Below are positions 59,071-64,000 of a stretch of 64,000 nt of DNA, piece after piece. Each line of letters starts with the position of its first letter. Within the stretch, counting starts at the first letter, position 1. Under the pieces are notes generated by a model that did no database searches, had not been told where the DNA came from, and saw only the letters and a list, made by a program, of their open reading frames with translations. The position numbers were made by a program, and so were the translations under genes. Source of the stretch: Nemertoderma westbladi (taxonomy: Eukaryota > Xenacoelomorpha > Nemertodermatida > Nemertodermatidae); assembly GCA_032718475.1 (NCBI GenBank), contig JAUCBJ010007125.1, positions 33,016 through 97,015 of the forward strand. The letters run 5' to 3'.

Positions 59071-59320
59071 CTACCCACCCTACACTCTACAGTGTCATTG
59101 TGTAACGATTTTTAGTACGATGTTGAAATCACATTATTAGGAATATGGTATCTGATGTATTTATTATTATATAGGCTATTCGAAGAATTATCACTCCGAG
59201 CGAGATGGCCACCTTTTCTAAACTTTACTACTTTAGACTTACCAAGGTTTATTGGTATCCATTCATCCATTCCGTTGGCGATATACTTGTTTACGTTGGT
59301 ATTACTGTATTTAGGAGACG

Positions 59321-59592
59321 GGGTGGGGGGGGGGGGGGGGGGGGGGTGCTGGACGAATTGACGAAAATCTCACCTTGGCGAATTAATATCCCGCCTCAAT
59401 GTTAAATTCTCAATTTAGAGAAAGGAGCAGGTTACAGTGGCACGTTATTTTAATCAAAACAATAAACTAAACACAATAGAACAGGTTACAGTTTTATTTT
59501 TGAGAGTAATCCGCCGCTGTTATTTGCATCCAATTTCCCCTGTAGAGGGATGAATATTTATTGCGTCCAGTCCCCCCCCCCCCCCCCCCCCC
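59321..59592 (+). repeat. Poly(G)/poly(C)-bounded short repeat (copy B)
   Basis: It begins with a run of about 25 G and ends with about 20 C. Inside the ends, CTGGACGAATTGACG and TTGCGTCCAGTCCC are inverted with respect to each other (CTGGACG/CGTCCAG). The interior matches copy A (428-652) and, inverted, copy C. Confidence 0.7.
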
Positions 59593-60437
59593 ATCTGGTA
59601 TTTAGATATCTACAGCTTAGCTTTTACGAACTGCTGCTGTAGTTATTTATTATTATTATTAAAATGTATTTGTATTGCACTTATTCGCAATGTTCTAAGC
59701 GCCAATAAAAATTTCAAAGTTAACACAAAGCAAAAAAAAAGTTTTAAATGAAATAAATTGTATTGCATATTATAGTGCGGATGCTAGTAGTATAACAACT
59801 GGAGTTAATTTATAATGGTTGTTTATGATGACAGGGGATTCGTTATTCGATACTAAAAAAAATGTGTTTTTAGCCTTTTCTTAAAGACATAAAGTGAGGA
59901 CAGTGCATGGAGCTCCAACGGGAGTGGGTTCCAGACTATACGGCGGACACAGATAAAGTATGTTTACTGTAGGAGTCGAGGTTGAACCTAGGGACACTAA
60001 AGTTGGGAGCCGCTGGATCGATTTAGGCCTTGGGCGGTTTGCAATAGCGGTGCGGCGAGGGTTATTTCCAACACGGCCAACTGGTGTGGGGATTTTTACA
60101 ATTATTACTTTTTCAAACTTATTTTTTATATTTTTATATTACTTTAATAAATATTGGCCTATCGGGGCTCTTATTTTATTTAATTTTTTTAAAACTTATT
60201 ATTGAAAGGGTCATTGAAGGTAGGCTTACCATTGGTATGAGGAATATAAATTTAAATAAACTGGCAGTAGGCCTATATACAGTATTGGCCAACAATATTA
60301 TGGCGTATCAATGCAAATATTCTCCTGGAAAACCTTTTAAAAATAGAAATTCTTAGGGGGATCATATCAGATAGAAACACAAAGCTGATCCTCAAGTTTC
60401 CGTAACATCATTCTCCTCGAATTCCGGTTTCGATACT
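59593..60437. other. Sequence without a supportable gene
   Basis: AT-rich. A moderately GC-rich patch at 59900-60090 could be part of an old interspersed repeat, but I cannot assign it. Confidence 0.55.
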
Positions 60438-61573
60438 TGGAGCTATCCATTCACTACGGTAAGACTGAAAGTATTTTGTTTGGTTCCAAAAGAAAGTTAA
60501 AGAAGGTAACTAAGTTTGAAGTCACTAGTAATGGACATAAGATTGAAAATAAAAAGGAAGTTAAATATTTAGGCGCCACATTGGATAACTGCTTATCAGG
60601 AGAAAGCACAGTGAAAAATATTTTCTCGAAAGTTAACAGTAGGTTTAGGTTTCTATACAGAAATAAAAATAGTTTAAACACCGACTCCCGCAAGTTACTT
60701 TGCTCTTCTTTAATACAGTGTCACATGGACTATGCAATGCATAGTTCATGTGCATAGTATGCATGCTCTTCTTGGTATGAAGGCTTAACCAAACAGCTTA
60801 AATGTAAATTACAAGTAGCTCAGAATAAAGTAGTACGACTTATTAAAGACTACAAACCTAGGCACCACCTAACTCCAGATGACTTTTCTAAATCTGGACT
60901 ACTTAACTTAGATAGTAGAGTTAAGCAGCTACGCCTTAACCATGTGCATAAAGTGTATAATTGTAAATGTCCCAATTACCTAAAATAAAAATTCAACAAA
61001 GTACGCGATACACACTCTTACAGTACCAGAGCTAGTGCTTCAAACTTCTACCTCCCGAATTGTAATTCCTTTGAATCTGATACTTTCTTTTTTAACGGTA
61101 TTAAAAATTGGAACGCTCTGCCTAATGAAATTAAAAACCGTTTCAACATTAATAATCAACATTCTTTTAAATCTGCAGTTAAATCTCACCTCCGTGTGCA
61201 ATGCAAAATAGGTACAATAGTCCTACAGTAAGTTATTAGTTTATTAATTATTTACTATTTATACTGTAATTACGTTTTATATTAAATTGTTATGTACATT
61301 ACATCTTTATCGTTGAGTCGGACATTGTCACGCTCTCGGTAAAGTTGTACATGTACATAGTGTAATTACGTTTTATATTGGTTTTAGGTTAGCGTAGTGT
61401 AATATTGTATTTGTAACCAAGTAACATAAAGGACCCCCTTGGAAATAAGCTGCAAAGCTTTAGGGGTAATCCTATATGTTATGTTGGACAATACCTTTAT
61501 ACCGGTACATTGTTTGGTGTATTTGTTATTGTTTTTACATAATGTATAAATAAATCTATATCTATCTATCTAT
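60438..61573 (+). pseudogene. 5'-truncated LINE (CR1-like) RT C-terminus and 3' end
   Basis: Reads LSIHYGKTESILFGSKRKLK, EVKYLGATLDNCLSG, FSKVNSRFRFLYRNKN and SRKLLCSSLIQCHMDYA, typical of the region after the RT catalytic box in CR1/Jockey-like elements. After a stop near 60757 it continues in broken frames (LTKQLKCKLQVAQNKVVRLI, LDSRVKQLRLNHVHKVYN, FFNGIKNWNALPNEIK). The 3' UTR has the GGACCCCCTTGGAAATAAGC / GCTTTAGGGGTAATCC hairpin region, then AATAAA and a TCTA microsatellite tail (61553-61573). The 5' truncation is typical of LINE insertion. Confidence 0.85.
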
Positions 61574-62109
61574 GTAAAAGTGTATTTGAGGAGACTACTT
61601 CTTCGTCCTTTACGTCGTATAATAAGTGGAAGAGAGAAGATGATTCATAAGATTTATCAGTTTTATAGATGCCATCGGGTTGGGAAGTTTTTATCTAAAG
61701 GGACAGGGAGCCGGAACATAAAACATAAAGGTACCTGCTAGACTTGCCAACATTGCTCTGCTTATAAAGAACGTATTTCACACATGAATGTCAGTCAATT
61801 ATTTTTAAACCTCCCGCCAACATCAACCACTCACAAACTTGAAATTAACAATCTCTAATGGCATACTTATTGCTATTAAAAGCACCTAATTCAAGCGCTA
61901 TGATTGGTAGACCTTTTGGCTGACCACAGGGTAGTAATTTCTTCCAAAAATCCCGGTAACCAAGTATTGTTGTGTGAAAATGTACCACTCCCAACTCAAT
62001 GAACGAAATGTTTCCATTAATTAATGTATATAATACACCTATTTACACCATTATGTCCTGGAATGTAGTGTCATTATTCAGATATACCTACTGTTGTATA
62101 TCCCTTGCC
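61574..62109. other. No recognised gene
   Basis: Only an inverted, diverged relative of the 57698-57830 repeat at about 61790-61915 stands out. Confidence 0.5.
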
Positions 62110-62380
62110 CTTATATTAGAAATGGTGTCTCCGTCGATTTTGCACCCGTTACACCACAGTTGTTCTTCCACCTTATAATGATTTTTGTTGGTACTGTGAG
62201 AAATCTGGCCGTGCATTCAAAATATTTCCTTTTAATATCGTAAAATGTCGTAAAATGACTGAGATATGAGCGTTCAAAAGTTGCATGGTTTTTCATCCTG
62301 TGTGAGGGTAATTTGTTCTATTTAATAAATACACCATATTCTGAAACATTTTTTTTATCCCATACGTAGCTGGGCCAGAT

Positions 62381-62541
62381 AGGGGGGGGGGGGGGGGGGG
62401 GAACTGGACGCAATAAAAATTAAATTAATCCCACTCCAGGGGAAATTTGACGTAAATAACAGCTGATTACTCTCAAAATTAAAACTCTAACCTGTTCTAT
62501 TGTGTTTAGTTTATTGTTTTGCCCCCCCCCCCCCCCCCCCC
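62381..62541 (-). repeat. Poly(G)/poly(C)-bounded short repeat (copy C)
   Basis: It is bounded by about 20 G at the left and about 20 C at the right. Its minus strand shares AAACAATAAACTAAACACAA and TTTGAGAGTAATC with copy B. It lies within a local inverted pair (about 62325-62350 and 62650-62672, ACACCATATTCT). Confidence 0.65.
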
Positions 62542-63033
62542 GCCTCAGCTGGGCAACAATGCACTACCTCTTTAATCATAGCTATTCTTACAATGTATGA
62601 ATAGCTACATAATAAAGTAAAGATAATTGTGTCATAAAGAAAATGTTCCAGAATATGGTGTATTTATTAAACGCCACTAATTCAATGCCACCCCAAATTA
62701 GATGATTTCACACCAAAAATATTTTCTTGTAGCACCAATTTACATTCCCCAATTTTGAATATCTCTCTCACCATAAACAATAATTCATCCCCAAAAAACA
62801 ATTATTCAATCTCCCTAAAATAATTACTTGTCAACCAAAAACAATTCGTACAGCACCAAATATTTTATGGAAAATTAACTATACAAAAATATTCATTATT
62901 TATTTTCATAAATCAAACAAAATGTTTAATCATATTATTTTAAATATTATAATTACATCATAATATAATATATATATAATATTATAATTATTCATATTAT
63001 AAATATTTGATTATTTTGGGTGAATAAGTATTT

Positions 63034-63260
63034 ATTTTGGGGGATATGTATTTATTTGGGAAAATATGTATTTATTTTGGGGGATTATGTATTTATTTTG
63101 GGGGATTATGTATTTATTTTGGGGATTATGTATTTATTTTGAGAGAACATTTATTTATTTTGGGCAAATTTGTATTTATTTTGGAAAAATTTGTATTTAT
63201 TTTAGGTGTTTTATCATTTATTTTGGGAAAATTTGTATTTATTTTGGGGGTTTTGTCATT
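63034..63260 (+). repeat. Degenerate about 20-bp tandem repeat
   Basis: Repeated TATGTATTTATTTTGGGGGA with drift to TTTGTATTTATTTTGG. Forms part of the right arm of the large palindrome. Confidence 0.7.
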
Positions 63261-64000
63261 TATTTTGGTGATGAATAATTGTTTTGGTGTTGAACAATTT
63301 ATTTTGGTGCTTGAATAATTTTATTTGGGGGACTTTATTTTATTTGGTGTTGAATAATTTTTTTTGGGGTCACATTATTTAAATTGGTATAATATAATTT
63401 TTTTGGTGAAATTTTCATCGATTTTGGTATGACTTTAATTGGTAGCCTTTATTAAATAGAACAAAATACCCTCACACAGATACTACTACTAGGATCGGCA
63501 TGCTGCATTGCAGCTGCATTTTTAAGAATGCTGTGCCGGCTTATCGACAAAATTGCACCGCCACAACTCCCTATCACATATGACATTTGCTAGGTCATCC
63601 GCATCTTCAAGGCCAGTGTCCTTTAAGATGCGTCTCAAGAAAGTCATGGGCTGTCCACCATGCTTATTCACTCCATGAGGCTGCCAAAGTACAAGATTAT
63701 GCACTGGCTGGTCCTCACGGCGAAAGCAATGTCCTCCTCACACAGATGCAAAACCGTGCAACTTTTAAACGCTCATATCTCAGTTATTTTACGACGAAAT
63801 AAAAGGAAATATTTTGAATCCTTGCTCGGCCAGCTTTCCATCAGTAGAAATAAATCATTATAACATTGAAGAAGATTGTTATAGACTAATAAAGTTACAA
63901 AATCAAAAGCATTGATATTTTGTCTAATCGTATTTCAGTTTATTCTAATAGCAAAGCTCCAGAAATCTTCAATAATAAATTATCCCGGTTTGTAAGGTCT

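Larger units (their letters stand above)
62110..63870. mobile_element. Large degenerate palindrome (foldback-like)
   Basis: The outer arms match inverted: GAGCGTTCAAAAGTTGCA (62268) with TGCAACTTTTAAACGCTC (63756), and TGTGTGAGGGTAATTTGTTC (62300) with GAACAAAATACCCTCACACA (63459). Inner arms of TTTGGTG/CACCAAA-rich sequence face each other around an AT palindrome near 62930-63000. Copy C of the poly(G) repeat is nested in the left arm. Boundaries are approximate. Confidence 0.6.

Overview
The window is from an invertebrate metazoan nuclear genome; the species cannot be named from sequence alone. It has long introns, GT-AG splice sites, a BEL/Pao retroelement, LINE fragments, hAT-type DNA transposons and very large minisatellites. 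The only host gene I can support is a FEM1-family gene on the + strand, closest by recall to the FEM1A/FEM1C type. FEM1 proteins are substrate receptors of CUL2 E3 ubiquitin ligases. Five exons (1-93, 4422-4596, 23832-23998, 35725-35952, 36227-36865) join in frame into 433 codons plus a stop, covering the C-terminal part of the protein. The 5' ankyrin-encoding part lies upstream of base 1.

The introns are almost entirely repeats. Intron 1 (94-4421) starts with a 26-bp minisatellite that copies the exon/donor junction. A 3.0-kb hAT-like element (282-3288, 8-bp target duplication) is inserted in it, and a LINE reverse-transcriptase fragment follows. Intron 2 (4597-23831) holds a 46-bp minisatellite split by a decayed BEL/Pao retrotransposon. 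That element has an extra ORF in the env position and an internal 4.49-kb tandem duplication covering the integrase end, spacer and ORF3. Next come a candidate 3' LTR, more of the 46-bp array, and a 43-bp minisatellite. Intron 3 (23999-35724) is filled by about 157 copies of a 47/48-bp unit that copies the acceptor/exon junction of the next exon. This array is split by a 3.2-kb hAT-like transposon with an intact 653-codon ORF.

Downstream of FEM1 the window is repeat-dominated. There is a 33-bp array (38464-40066), a DNA transposon with TATA target duplication and a two-exon gene whose intron is nearly the same as a hairpin insertion (40083-41984), and an 11.4-kb 34-bp satellite with higher-order duplications (43160-54590). 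These are followed by a 44-bp array (56165-57670), a 1.04-kb foldback element that looks like a non-autonomous relative of the intron-3 hAT (58032-59070), poly(G)-bounded short repeats, a 5'-truncated LINE (60438-61573) and a large degenerate palindrome (62110-63870).

Two observations deserve most attention. First, two FEM1 introns carry minisatellites apparently seeded from the gene's own splice junctions, one 5' and one 3'. Second, the BEL/Pao element carries a large third ORF that combines a region resembling DEDD 3'-5' exonucleases with retroviral-type zinc knuckles.
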